Part shown: positions 46,259 through 54,373 of the stretch, in pieces
Position numbering within the stretch: the first letter of the stretch is position 1
Layout of the letters: each line of letters opens with the position of its first letter
From: Thiorhodospira sibirica ATCC 700588
GTDB taxonomy: Bacteria > Pseudomonadota > Gammaproteobacteria > Ectothiorhodospirales > Ectothiorhodospiraceae
Length of the DNA: 64,000 bases
Reading direction: 5' to 3'
NCBI RefSeq assembly: GCF_000227725.2
Contig: NZ_MU255056.1
Span: forward strand, 2,360,516 to 2,424,515
Program-made: the position numbers and the translations under genes
Notes under the pieces: generated by a model
What the model was told of the DNA's origin: nothing
Database searches by the model: none
What the model saw: the letters and a program-made list of their open reading frames with translations, nothing else

Positions 46259-46412
46259 TTGATTTCGCTATGTATGGCCCAGATGGCCACAGGCCATGCC
46301 AGAACGCCTCGCCATCGGATCGTTTCCTTAAATCAATCTGTTTCTGGCCCGACTTACCTGGAGGATACGGTGTACCTTGGTAGCAGACCACGGTATTAAC
46401 GTATAAAAAACA

Positions 46413-46955
46413 ATGATTGAAGCCATTATTACCCTGACGACCTTGGGCATGTTGCTTGGTTTATTGCTGGGCATTGCGGCCAAGCGCTTTAAAGTGGAAA
46501 AAGATCCGCTGGTGGAAGAAATCGAGGCGCTGTTGCCCGGTTCCAATTGCGGTCAATGCGGTCTGGCCGGGTGTGCCATTGGCGCGCAGGCCATCGTTGA
46601 CGGTAAGGCGCCGATCACCCTCTGCCCGCCGGGGGGTAAGGCCCTGGTGCGCCAGCTGGCCGACAAGCTTAAGGTCGATGTCGATATGTCTTCCTTAGCC
46701 GATAAGCCGCCAGCCTTTGCCAGAGTGCGTGAAGAGCACTGCATCGGCTGTACCCGTTGCTTCAAGGTCTGCCCTACCGATGCCATCATCGGCGCACCCA
46801 AGCAGATTCACAGCGTATTGCTCAATGCCTGCAATGGCTGCGGCAGCTGTGCCGAGGTTTGTCCGACTTCTTGCGTGGAGATTGATCCGGTGAAACCCAC
46901 CTTGGGAACCTGGTGCTGGCCCAAGCCGGTATCGGCTGAGCATTCTTCGAGGTAA
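46413..46955 (+). CDS. rsxB: Electron transport complex subunit RsxB/RnfB
   Basis: 180 residues. An N-terminal membrane helix (MIEAIITLTTLGMLLGLLLGIAAKRF) is followed by the 4Fe-4S domain LLPGSNCGQCGLAGC...LCPPGG and two ferredoxin-type clusters: CIGCTRCFKVCP and CNGCGSCAEVCPTSCVE. An in-frame stop just before the ATG fixes this start. RsxB passes electrons from RsxC towards the membrane subunits. Confidence 0.95.
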   Translation: MIEAIITLTTLGMLLGLLLGIAAKRFKVEKDPLVEEIEALLPGSNCGQCGLAGCAIGAQAIVDGKAPITLCPPGGKALVRQLADKLKVDVDMSSLADKPPAFARVREEHCIGCTRCFKVCPTDAIIGAPKQIHSVLLNACNGCGSCAEVCPTSCVEIDPVKPTLGTWCWPKPVSAEHSSR

Positions 46956-46963
46956 GCAAGACT

Positions 46964-48484
46964 GTGTACGCCTTTTTGCGCACGCTCGTCGGCCTTGGCG
47001 GTCACTCTCATGGCTTTCGTGGCGGGGTGCATCCGCAGGCGCGCAAGCACCAGACCGCACCCCGTGCCATTGAACCCTTGCCCTTGCCGCAGCGCCTGTA
47101 TCTGCCGGTGCAGCAGCATATCGGTGCACCGGCTGAACCGGTGGTCGAAGTCGGCCAGAAGGTGGCCAAGGGTGCGTTGATCGCCAAGGGGCAAGCGGGC
47201 GTTTCGGCCTCGGTACACGCCTCGACTTCGGGCACGATTATTGACATTGCGCCCTTTACCGCCCCGCATCCCAGCGGCCTTTCCATCCAGACGGTGGTGC
47301 TGGAGGCCGATGGCGAAGACCGCTGGCTGGAGCAACCCGAGCCGATCAACCCCTTTATCCTGGAACCTGCCGAGATTGCCCGGCGTGTCGCCCAGGCCGG
47401 GATTGTCGGCATGGGCGGGGCCACCTTCCCATCAGCCATTAAATTGCATTTAGGGCTTAAACAGCCCATCGACACCCTGATTATCAATGGTTCGGAATGC
47501 GAGCCCTATCTGAGCTGTGATGATCGCCTGATGCGCGAACGCAGTCACGAGGTGGTCAGCGGGGTGCGCATTTTACTGCATACGGTGCGTGCCACGCGGG
47601 CCGTGATTGCCGTAGAAGACAACAAGCCTGAGGCCTTTGCCGCGTTGAGTGCCGCCTGTGAGGCTCTGGATGTGCCGGTGATTCAGCCGGTGAAATTACC
47701 CACCCGCTATCCCATGGGTTCGGAAAAGCACATGGTGCGCACCCTCACCGGGCGTGAAATTCCGGCGGGTAAGCTGGGCGCAGACATTGGCGTGATGGTT
47801 CACAATGTTGGCACTGCCTATGCCGTACATCAGGCGGTGATTCATGGTCGCCCGCTGGTGTCACGCATCGTCACCGTTGGTGGTGGCGCCGTGCAGCGAC
47901 CGGCCAATCTGGAGGTTCCCATCGGCACCCTGGTTGAGGATCTGCTGAACTTTTGCGGGGGGCTGCGTGTGCTCCCGGCACGGCTGCTGATGGGCGGGCC
48001 GATGATGGGGCAGGTGATGCCGCATGCACGCGTCCCGATCATCAAAGGCAGCAACGGCGTCATTGCCCTCAGTCAAGAAGAGATCATCCCCGCGCAAAAT
48101 TCCCCCTGCATCCACTGCGCCCGCTGTGTGGATGCCTGCCCCTGCGGTCTGATGCCGCTGGAAATGTCAGCGCGCATCCAGCATGACGATCTGGAAGGCG
48201 CCGTGGGCTATGGCCTGTTTGACTGCATTGCCTGCGGAGCCTGTTCGTATGTCTGCCCGGCGCATATCCCGCTGGTGCATTATTTCAATCATGCCAAGGG
48301 CGAGCTGAATGCACAAAAGCTTCAGGCCAAGCGCAATGAGGAAATCAAAAAGCTGGCCCAGCAACGCCAGCAGCGCCTGGAGGCTGAGGCCCGTGCCAAA
48401 GCGGAGCTGGCCAAGGCACGCAAGGCGGCGCGTGCCAAGATGGCACCTCCCAAACCCCAAGAAACTAAAGAAGAGACTCGCTAA
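46964..48484 (+). CDS. rsxC: Electron transport complex subunit RsxC/RnfC
   Basis: 506 residues, GTG start 8 bases after rsxB. It has the N-terminal GGVHP block, the NADH/FMN-binding core GIVGMGGATFPSAIKLHL...LIINGSECEPYLSCDDRLM, a SLBB region, and two clusters CIHCARCVDACPCGLMP and CIACGACSYVCPAHIPLV. The C-terminal tail of about 60 residues is Lys/Ala/Glu-rich (RNEEIKKLAQQRQQRLEAEARAKAEL), but much shorter than the long repeat tail of E. coli RsxC. Confidence 0.95.
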   Translation: MYAFLRTLVGLGGHSHGFRGGVHPQARKHQTAPRAIEPLPLPQRLYLPVQQHIGAPAEPVVEVGQKVAKGALIAKGQAGVSASVHASTSGTIIDIAPFTAPHPSGLSIQTVVLEADGEDRWLEQPEPINPFILEPAEIARRVAQAGIVGMGGATFPSAIKLHLGLKQPIDTLIINGSECEPYLSCDDRLMRERSHEVVSGVRILLHTVRATRAVIAVEDNKPEAFAALSAACEALDVPVIQPVKLPTRYPMGSEKHMVRTLTGREIPAGKLGADIGVMVHNVGTAYAVHQAVIHGRPLVSRIVTVGGGAVQRPANLEVPIGTLVEDLLNFCGGLRVLPARLLMGGPMMGQVMPHARVPIIKGSNGVIALSQEEIIPAQNSPCIHCARCVDACPCGLMPLEMSARIQHDDLEGAVGYGLFDCIACGACSYVCPAHIPLVHYFNHAKGELNAQKLQAKRNEEIKKLAQQRQQRLEAEARAKAELAKARKAARAKMAPPKPQETKEETR

Positions 48485-49624
48485 GTGGACGTTACACCCG
48501 TCGTCAGCGGCCCGCATACCCACATCGGCAATAACGTCTCCAAAGACATGTATTGGGTGCTGGCCGCACTGACCCCTGTCACCCTCTACGGCATTTATCT
48601 GTTTGGCTGGCCGGCGCTTAATCTGCTGCTGATAATCCTGCTGGCAGTGGTAGCCTTCGAGGCGCTGTCTTTGCGCATCGCCGGCAAACCCTTGCGACCT
48701 ACCCTGCTGGATGGCTCCGCGCTACTGACCGGTCTGATTCTGGCGCTCAGTCTGCCGCCGTGGGCGCCGTGGTGGGTGGGCGTGATCGGTGCCGCCTTTG
48801 CGATTGTCGTCGGCAAGCATGTCTTTGGCGGGCTGGGACAAAACCTGTTCAATCCGGCGATGCTGGCGCGGGTGGTGTTGCTGATCTCCTTCCCCCTGGA
48901 GATGACCACCTGGGTGATGCCCCAGCCGCTGTTTTCAGCGGATGCCCCCGGTTTTTGGGAAGGTCTGGCCATCACCTTTGGCATGGCCACGATCCCCGAT
49001 GCGATCACCAGCGCCACCGTGCTGGATCAGGCCCAGGCAGCGGTATTACATGGCGCCGCGGTGAGCGAGGGCATTGCAGGACACTACAGCCCGCTTTCCG
49101 GATTGTTGGGCTACCAGGCCGGCAGCATGGGCGAAACCTCCGCCTTGCTGCTATTGCTTGGCGGGGCCTTGCTGCTGTTTAAGCGGGTGATCCGCTGGGA
49201 GATTCCGCTGGCCATGCTCGGCGCCCTGGCCATGATGTCACTGGTATTTATGTGGCTGGACCCCCAGCGCCATGCGGGGCCGGGCTTTCACCTGCTCAGC
49301 GGTGGCGTCATGCTGGTGGCCTTTTTCATCGCCACCGACCCGGTCACTTCCCCCAGCTCGCGCCTTGGACGCATCCTCTTTGGCGCCGGTTGCGGCGTAC
49401 TGGATTACATCATCCGCATCTGGGGCAACTACCCGGAGGGCATCGCCTTTGCCGTGTTGCTGATGAATGCCCTCACCCCGCTGATTGATCATTATGTGCG
49501 TCCGCGCATCTATGGCCGCACCCAGCGCGGTATGCCGCTGCCTGACAAGGTAGCGCCGCCAGATCGCAAACCGAAGGCACCACCACAGCGACCGCTATAT
49601 AAAAAACGGAGCAAAAAGCCGTGA
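48485..49624 (+). CDS. rsxD: Electron transport complex subunit RsxD/RnfD
   Basis: 379 residues, GTG start immediately after the rsxC stop. About ten transmembrane helices. The flavinylation region reads IPDAITSATVLDQAQ, where the Thr in S-A-T would carry the covalent FMN. Other landmarks are GGLGQNLFNPAMLARVVLLISFP and MLVAFFIATDPVTSPSS. The C-terminal 35 residues are basic and cytoplasmic. It overlaps rsxG by 4 bases. Confidence 0.95.
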   Translation: MDVTPVVSGPHTHIGNNVSKDMYWVLAALTPVTLYGIYLFGWPALNLLLIILLAVVAFEALSLRIAGKPLRPTLLDGSALLTGLILALSLPPWAPWWVGVIGAAFAIVVGKHVFGGLGQNLFNPAMLARVVLLISFPLEMTTWVMPQPLFSADAPGFWEGLAITFGMATIPDAITSATVLDQAQAAVLHGAAVSEGIAGHYSPLSGLLGYQAGSMGETSALLLLLGGALLLFKRVIRWEIPLAMLGALAMMSLVFMWLDPQRHAGPGFHLLSGGVMLVAFFIATDPVTSPSSRLGRILFGAGCGVLDYIIRIWGNYPEGIAFAVLLMNALTPLIDHYVRPRIYGRTQRGMPLPDKVAPPDRKPKAPPQRPLYKKRSKKP

Positions 49625-50256
49625 GCACCACCTTCTTCTCGCGTTATCACCACCGTATCAGCTATCAGGTGATATTGCTGGGGACCATTGGCCTGCTGGC
49701 CAGCACCGCTTTGGTGATTGCCGATCTGCTCACCCGTGAAGAAATCGCCCTGCGCCAGGCCGAGGATTTTCGCGCCACCCTGGAGCAGGTCTTGCCCCCC
49801 GAAATACACGACAACCAGCCCCAGGATGAGCGCCATCTGCTATTGCTCAAAGATGGCTCAACCCTGCCGATCTACCGTGCCCGGCTTGATGGGCGGGTCA
49901 GCGGGGTGGCCTTTCAGGTGCGCGGGCGCGGTTATGCCGGGCCAATTGAGATCCTCATGGGCGTAGATGCCAGTGGTCAACTGTTGGGGGTGCGCGTTTT
50001 GCGACATACCGAAACCCCCGGTCTGGGCGATAAAATCGAAGTCGCCCGCGATCCCTGGGTTCTCACCTTCAACGGCCTGTCACTGGGCAAACCACCGCTG
50101 AGTGCCTGGGCAGTGAAAAAAGACGGCGGCCAGTTTGACCAGTTTACCGGCGCCACCATCACCCCGCGTGCCGTAGTTCAGGCCGTGCGGGATGGCTTGA
50201 TCCTGTTTCAGAACCATCAAGCGGATATGCTACAACGCGCTGCCGAAGAGGACTAA
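49621..50256 (+). CDS. rsxG: Electron transport complex subunit RsxG/RnfG
   Basis: 211 residues, GTG start overlapping rsxD. One N-terminal membrane helix (VILLGTIGLLASTALVIADLL) anchors a periplasmic FMN-binding domain. The flavinylation motif is FTGATITPRAVV near residue 178, where the second Thr is the expected attachment site. The block LRHTETPGLGDKIEV is typical of the family. Confidence 0.95.
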   Translation: MSTTFFSRYHHRISYQVILLGTIGLLASTALVIADLLTREEIALRQAEDFRATLEQVLPPEIHDNQPQDERHLLLLKDGSTLPIYRARLDGRVSGVAFQVRGRGYAGPIEILMGVDASGQLLGVRVLRHTETPGLGDKIEVARDPWVLTFNGLSLGKPPLSAWAVKKDGGQFDQFTGATITPRAVVQAVRDGLILFQNHQADMLQRAAEED

Positions 50257-50259
50257 CCC

Positions 50260-50934
50260 ATGTTCAGCACCCTGCTTGCCGATTACCGTCAACTGATGCG
50301 CGATGGCCTCTGGGATAACAACGTGGTCATGGCGCAGATGCTCGCGCTGTGTCCTTTGCTGGCAGTAACCACCAGCGCCACCAACGGCCTGGGGATGGGG
50401 CTGGCCAGTACCGCCGTGCTAATCGCCTCTAACCTGCTGATCTCCAGCCTGCGTCACCTGATCAGCCCGGATGTGCGCATCCCGGTATTTGTGCTGCTCA
50501 TCGCCATGCTGGTGACCCTGGTGGATCTGTTCATGAACGCCTGGCTCTATGAACTGCACAAAGCCCTGGGCCTGTTCATTCCCCTGATTGTCACCAACTG
50601 CGCCATTCTCGCCCGCGCTGAATCCTTTGCCTCACGCCAGCCTGTGCATCGGGCCTTCATGGATGGAGTGGCCATGGGGATCGGCTTTACCCTGATTTTG
50701 GTACTCCTTGGCGCAGTGCGCGAGATCCCCGGCAGTGGAACCTTATTTGCCGATGCGCGTCTGTTACTCGGTGAAGGCTTTGCCTGGATGGAACTCACCC
50801 TGATTGAAGACTATCGTGGCTTTCTGCTGATGATCCTGCCCCCCGGCGCTTTCCTGGCGATGGGCTTTATCCTTGCCGGCAAGCGCGTACTGGATCAGCG
50901 GCGCCAGGCGGCGCATAGCGCGTCTGCCGCCTAA
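50260..50934 (+). CDS. rsxE: Electron transport complex subunit RsxE/RnfE
   Basis: 224 residues, six transmembrane helices. It has GLWDNNVVMAQMLALCPLLAVTTSATNGLGMGLAST and the pseudo-symmetric LFIPLIVTNCAILARAESFA, with cysteines matching those of RsxA. It starts three bases after rsxG. In E. coli nth follows; here rnfH and unrelated genes follow. Confidence 0.95.
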   Translation: MFSTLLADYRQLMRDGLWDNNVVMAQMLALCPLLAVTTSATNGLGMGLASTAVLIASNLLISSLRHLISPDVRIPVFVLLIAMLVTLVDLFMNAWLYELHKALGLFIPLIVTNCAILARAESFASRQPVHRAFMDGVAMGIGFTLILVLLGAVREIPGSGTLFADARLLLGEGFAWMELTLIEDYRGFLLMILPPGAFLAMGFILAGKRVLDQRRQAAHSASAA

Positions 50935-51006
50935 AAACACACCCGCCCAGCGCATAGCTTGCGCGGGGCTTGGTAATACACCAATATTTCAGCATATCAC
51001 CATACA

Positions 51007-51312
51007 ATGAACCCCGAAAACTCCATCCGCGTCGGCGTTGCTTACGCCGACATCAAAAGCCATGTCTGGCTACACGTCGATGTACAGGAAGGCGCCACCG
51101 TGCGCGAAGCCATTGAACGCTCCGGCCTGCTGGAACGCTTCCCCACAATCGACCTCAACACCCAAAAAGTCGGCATCTTCGGCAAACTCTCCAAACTCGA
51201 CGCCATCGTCAACGCCGGCGACCGCATCGAAGTCTACCGCCCCATCACCGCCGACCCCAAAACCGTCCCCCGCCGCGACAAAGACGACACCGATACAGAA
51301 GACAGCGAATAA
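51007..51312 (+). CDS. rnfH: RnfH family protein
   Basis: 101 residues, ubiquitin-like beta-grasp fold. Features are IRVGVAYADIKSHVWLHVDVQEGATVREAIERSGLLERFPTIDL and VGIFGKLSKLDAIVNAGDRIEVYRPITADPK. The C-terminal 20 residues are charged. RnfH genes accompany rnf operons or the ratA-smpB locus; here it is 72 bases after rsxE, and its role is not known precisely. Confidence 0.92.
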   Translation: MNPENSIRVGVAYADIKSHVWLHVDVQEGATVREAIERSGLLERFPTIDLNTQKVGIFGKLSKLDAIVNAGDRIEVYRPITADPKTVPRRDKDDTDTEDSE

Positions 51313-51377
51313 ACACAGCGGTACAGGCTGATGTGAGCTGCGCAGAAATAAACATCCAGTAACCACACGATCATCCG

Positions 51378-51845
51378 ATGATAATTCGTAACACCGTAGC
51401 CGTGTGGGGATGGCTAATTTGCAGCGGGTTTCTTTTTGGCTGCGCGGTCATGTCATGGCTGATACTCAATGAGCCTATTCCTGGTGAAACCTCTGCGGTA
51501 TTGATGAGGATATTTAACCTGATTTTATGGGCAGCCGGCCTGTTTGCCGCCCATAAAATGTTTACCAAACCGATGACAGTCCTTCGCTGCCATACAGACG
51601 GCATCAGCATTGACTCATACTGGCTATGGAAAAGGGTTCGTAACCATTATGCAAAGGACTGCATTCATGCCATGACTATTGATGAATCAGAGGACACAGA
51701 AGGAAATCCGTATTTCACTGCATCCATCATCCTTGATAACGGGATAAAAATCTCATTTGCTGAAGCACACTTGCGAGCGTTTTGCGAACAAGCCACATGC
51801 AAACTTAAACAGGCATTGAATTTGGAACCCGTTCCGCGTATTTAA
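51378..51845 (+). CDS. Orphan membrane protein of unknown function
   Basis: 155 residues. Two hydrophobic helices near the N-terminus (about 8-30 and 45-62) are followed by a soluble beta-rich domain (VLRCHTDGISIDSYWLWKRVRNHYAKDCIHAMTIDES). It resembles small PH-like membrane proteins in layout. The base composition is visibly more A/T-rich than the neighbouring rsx genes, and it sits beside a decayed IS element, which suggests acquisition. No family recognised. Confidence 0.55.
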   Translation: MIIRNTVAVWGWLICSGFLFGCAVMSWLILNEPIPGETSAVLMRIFNLILWAAGLFAAHKMFTKPMTVLRCHTDGISIDSYWLWKRVRNHYAKDCIHAMTIDESEDTEGNPYFTASIILDNGIKISFAEAHLRAFCEQATCKLKQALNLEPVPRI

Positions 51846-52081
51846 TCCCAAATCAGCTATGTGTTGTGCATCTGAGCCGCTTTATTCGTAGCTTCAGCCT
51901 GGCCGAGGACTACTGCCGCCTGCTCGGCACTCCTGGGCCAGCACCTTAATCCCGTTAGGCCAAGGTGGTCTGCCAGAACAACCCGACCGCACTTTGCTGC
52001 TATACCTCAGCCCCGAACAACTCAACGAACCGTTGCAGTGCGAGTAACCCCCGTGGCGGCTGCTTCGGTAGACCTGCAAAT
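51846..52081. other. Gene-free stretch with possible coding debris
   Basis: 236 bases without a convincing gene. Short frames such as SFSLAEDYCRLLGTPG and DRTLLLYLSPEQLNEPLQCE have protein-like flavour but are broken by stops, so this may be a decayed gene. It ends at the left terminus of the IS1-type element. Confidence 0.3.
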
Positions 52082-52137
52082 GGTAGTGTTTAATGTGGTA
52101 AAATGTAGAGATGATGGGTTCTAAAGAGTAAAAAACC

Positions 52138-52431
52138 ATGCAGTGTCCTTCGTGTCATTCAGAGAATGTGATTAAAAATGGCCGTATCCATAACCACAAG
52201 CCGAAATTCGCGTGCAAGGCGTGCGGTCGGCAATTTGTCGAGAATCCTCAGAATCGAATCAGTGAGGATAAAAAAGCGCTCATTGATAAGCTCTTATTGG
52301 AAAGCATTTCACGGGCCGGTATCGCTCGGGTCGTTGGGGTTTCAGAGCGTTGGCTACACAGTTATGTGAATCAAAAATACAAAGAAACACCGCCAAAGGT
52401 GCAGGTAAAAAAACCAAAGGCAAGCGCGTGA
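52138..52431 (+). CDS. IS1-family InsA-like N-terminal protein
   Basis: 97 residues. It has the zinc-finger motif CPSCHSENVIKNGR...KFACKACGRQFVENP and the following helix-turn-helix (LLLESISRAGIARVVGVSERWLHSYV). A run of seven A residues (52407-52413) forms A-AAA-AAA in frame, a classical -1 slippery site. After slippage, translation would continue as KKTKGKRVIPCD into the InsB frame, giving the InsAB transposase. Confidence 0.85.
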   Translation: MQCPSCHSENVIKNGRIHNHKPKFACKACGRQFVENPQNRISEDKKALIDKLLLESISRAGIARVVGVSERWLHSYVNQKYKETPPKVQVKKPKASA

Positions 52432-52892
52432 TCCCATGCGATGCGCGGTGGTCTTTTGTAGGAAATAAGCATCATAAACCCTGGGTTTGGTGAGCGATCG
52501 ATCAAGAGACAGGCGAAATTGTTGGCGTGTGTGTCGGGGATCGGAGTCGGCAAGGGGCCCAGGGGCTCGAACGGCTTGATAGCCAGAGCGCGAAGCGCGG
52601 CGGCTAATCAAGTCGTTTGAGCGACGCTCAACGCCTGTGCCGATAGCGCAGAGCCGCGCAAGCGGTTCTGCGCTATCAAGGGGGTATTACCCCCACACAA
52701 CGCCACCGTGCCGTTGGAAAAGAAACCGGAAAAACCTATAAAATTGAGCGCTTCAATGCCACATTAAGACAACGTGTATCTCGCTTCGCCAGAATAACCC
52801 TGTCATTTTCAAAGACGCTTGAAAACTACATCGGGGCTATCGGGTATTTCGTTCACCATGATAACCAAACATTGCCTGTCGCTGCTGACTGA
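52414..52892 (+). pseudogene. Disrupted InsB catalytic region of the IS1-type transposase
   Basis: In the -1 frame the sequence encodes IPCDARWSFVGNKHHKPWVW, then a TGA where family members have a hydrophobic residue, then AIDQETGEIVGVCVGDRSRQGAQGL. The match stops near 52566 and resumes near 52701 with RHRAVGKETGKTYKIERFNATLRQRVSRFARITLSFSKTLENYIGAI, ending at a TGA near 52890. The usual 30 or so residues holding the second catalytic Asp are replaced by a hairpin-rich cassette. The first catalytic region also has CDAR where an acidic residue after D is usual. The transposase cannot be active. Confidence 0.8.
52566..52694 (+). other. Structured cassette inside the IS1-type transposase gene
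   Basis: Three consecutive strong palindromes: a 15-bp stem (52566-52580 with 52607-52621, two G-U type pairs) capped by a nested GCGC-GAA-GCGC; a 16-bp stem GATAGCGCAGAGCCGC / GCGGTTCTGCGCTATC (52642-52677, one G-U pair) with a GCAA tetraloop; and GGGGG-TATTA-CCCCC (52680-52694). It replaces part of the InsB frame. Confidence 0.65.
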
Positions 52893-52945
52893 CCATTCAC
52901 TACTATTTTTAGTACTACCCGAAGCTGAAGTCCTGCAGTCCCGGT

Positions 52946-53965
52946 TTAACGAAAGTCGGTGTCTCCGGCCATTAGCCACCAGCGGCCGCTGATCTGTGCC
53001 GGGGAGTGGATGTCTGGGCGGGTAAAGGCGACATTGTAGATGTCTAGCGGGGTGGTCTGCGGCGGGGTTTGGGTGTGCATGAAATGGGTGGCGAAGGGTT
53101 CGCTGATCCAGCTGTATAGTTGCGTGTGTCCCTGGCGTTCCGCCCATTCACAGGCCGCGTTGAGCAGCGCGGGGATGTGTGTCAGCGGGGCGAGGATGTC
53201 TAGCAATTCCAGGCGCTGATCGGGATGCTGGCGCACGACCAGAAGGCCCAGCGGGCGGTGTCTGAGGCGTGGATATACCGCCAGTAGTTCATAGCGGCGT
53301 TGCGGGTGTTGCAGATAGCGATAGCGCAGCCAGTCGGCATCGCGCACCCCGACAATGGCATGGCACAGATCTGCGGCCATGGCTTCCCAAAGGCGGGTGG
53401 CGTGGCGCGTCAGATCCGTGGCAGACAGGCTGCGAACATCCTGCACACGCAGGCGTCGGGGTAGACTTTGTGCCAGTACCGGCCAGCGTACTTCAAGCAG
53501 CCGCCGCTCGGGGATAAATAGCCCCAGGCGCTCGCCCAGGGTGAGATGGCGGGCGGTTGGAAAGCCAAAGCCCAGCAGGTGTTGCTTGCCTGCTCCCAGC
53601 GCTGTGTGCAGCAGGTGATCGGCTGCCAGAAACATCGGCCCGCGTCGCGTCAATACACCGCGCATCTTGGGTCTGACCAGTACATCCACCGGCTGACAGG
53701 CCAAGGTCGGCTGCCCCAGAAACAAGACCGCACGACTTAAAGCGCCATAATGTGCCACCGGCCCCTCTGCCGAGCAGGTGAATAGCCCGTGTCCGCGCCC
53801 TTGGGCATATTTCCAGCGCCAGGTCGCTTCTTCCATGTGAGCCCCGAAGGTTTCTGTGAATAAGGTGGCAAAGGTGGCATAGTCTGAGGGTTTGACGGCT
53901 TCCACCCACCAGCGAGGCGCGCTCATGACGCCTGCCGGGGTTAGCGCCTGGGAATGTAAATCCAT
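52946..53965 (-). CDS. GNAT-like acetyltransferase family protein
   Basis: About 339 residues from the ATG at 53965; ATGs at 53926 and 54067 are alternatives. The N-terminal part WWVEAVKPSDYATFATLFTETFGAHMEEATWRWKYAQG is typical of the two-GNAT-domain Eis/Acetyltransf_9-like group. PVDVLVRPKMRGVLTRRGPMFLAADHLL covers the acetyl-CoA loop region and GFGFPTARHLTLGERLGL follows. The remaining C-terminal domain has DADWLRYRYLQHPQRRYELL. The substrate is unknown. It stands between the decayed IS1 element and the ferredoxin gene. Confidence 0.65.
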   Translation of the reverse strand: MDLHSQALTPAGVMSAPRWWVEAVKPSDYATFATLFTETFGAHMEEATWRWKYAQGRGHGLFTCSAEGPVAHYGALSRAVLFLGQPTLACQPVDVLVRPKMRGVLTRRGPMFLAADHLLHTALGAGKQHLLGFGFPTARHLTLGERLGLFIPERRLLEVRWPVLAQSLPRRLRVQDVRSLSATDLTRHATRLWEAMAADLCHAIVGVRDADWLRYRYLQHPQRRYELLAVYPRLRHRPLGLLVVRQHPDQRLELLDILAPLTHIPALLNAACEWAERQGHTQLYSWISEPFATHFMHTQTPPQTTPLDIYNVAFTRPDIHSPAQISGRWWLMAGDTDFR

Positions 53966-54043
53966 GCTGCCATGATCGCAAGGGGCGAAAACCGCTGAGG
54001 TTTTGCCAAAACGGCCGCGGAAAATGCCCGGTTTTTCTTGCCA

Positions 54044-54067
54044 GCGACACCGAGACGGTGTCGCCAC
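54044..54067 (+). repeat. GCGRC hairpin REP unit
   Basis: GCGACACCG-AGA-CGGTGTCGC followed by CAC, a perfect 9-bp stem. Located just before the end of the ferredoxin gene's downstream region on the minus strand. Confidence 0.65.
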
Positions 54068-54081
54068 GGACCTAAGACCGA

Positions 54082-54276
54082 TTACTCAACAATGCTGATG
54101 GCCTCGGCGGGGCAGTCCTTGACCGCTGTGGTGCAGCTGGCCTCGGCTTTTTCCGGTACCACGTCAACAATGACTTTGGCGACATGGTTATCATGATCCA
54201 TCACAAAAACCTCGGGGGAGAGGTCTGCACAAATCCCACAGCCGGCACAGTCGATCGCACTAATCGCAACTTTCAT
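54082..54276 (-). CDS. Small single-cluster ferredoxin
   Basis: 64 residues. It resembles the Thermotoga/Desulfovibrio one-cluster ferredoxins: CAGCGICADLSPEVF gives C-x2-C-x2-C, and the fourth ligand is the Cys of DCPAEAI near the C-terminus. A further Cys in ASCTTAV could form the disulfide seen in this class. GAGG precedes the ATG. Its electron-transfer partner is not evident from the neighbours. Confidence 0.88.
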   Translation of the reverse strand: MKVAISAIDCAGCGICADLSPEVFVMDHDNHVAKVIVDVVPEKAEASCTTAVKDCPAEAISIVE

Positions 54277-54312
54277 TCATAACCTCATAATAATTTGATA
54301 TTGATTTGATGT

Positions 54313-54369
54313 GTGGCGGACGCCTCTTGCGTTCGCTTTTTTTAAGCGACACCGGGAGGGTGTCGCCAC
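54313..54369 (+). repeat. REP doublet, GCGRC hairpin family
   Basis: GTGGCGGACGC-CTCT-TGCGTTCGC followed by T-rich spacer and GCGACACCG-GGA-GGGTGTCGC-CAC. It is the same doublet as at 18411-18467 with a different second stem. It lies between pheA and the ferredoxin gene. Confidence 0.7.
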
Positions 54370-54373
54370 AGGC

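Larger units (their letters stand above)
52082..52919 (+). mobile_element. Decayed IS1-family element
   Basis: About 838 bp, slightly longer than a standard IS1. The left end begins GGTAGTGTTTAATG and the right end, reverse-complemented, begins GGTAGTACTAAAAA, giving short imperfect terminal repeats. Inside are an InsA-like frame, an A7 slippery site and a broken InsB-like frame containing a structured cassette. No target duplication could be seen. Confidence 0.7.
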
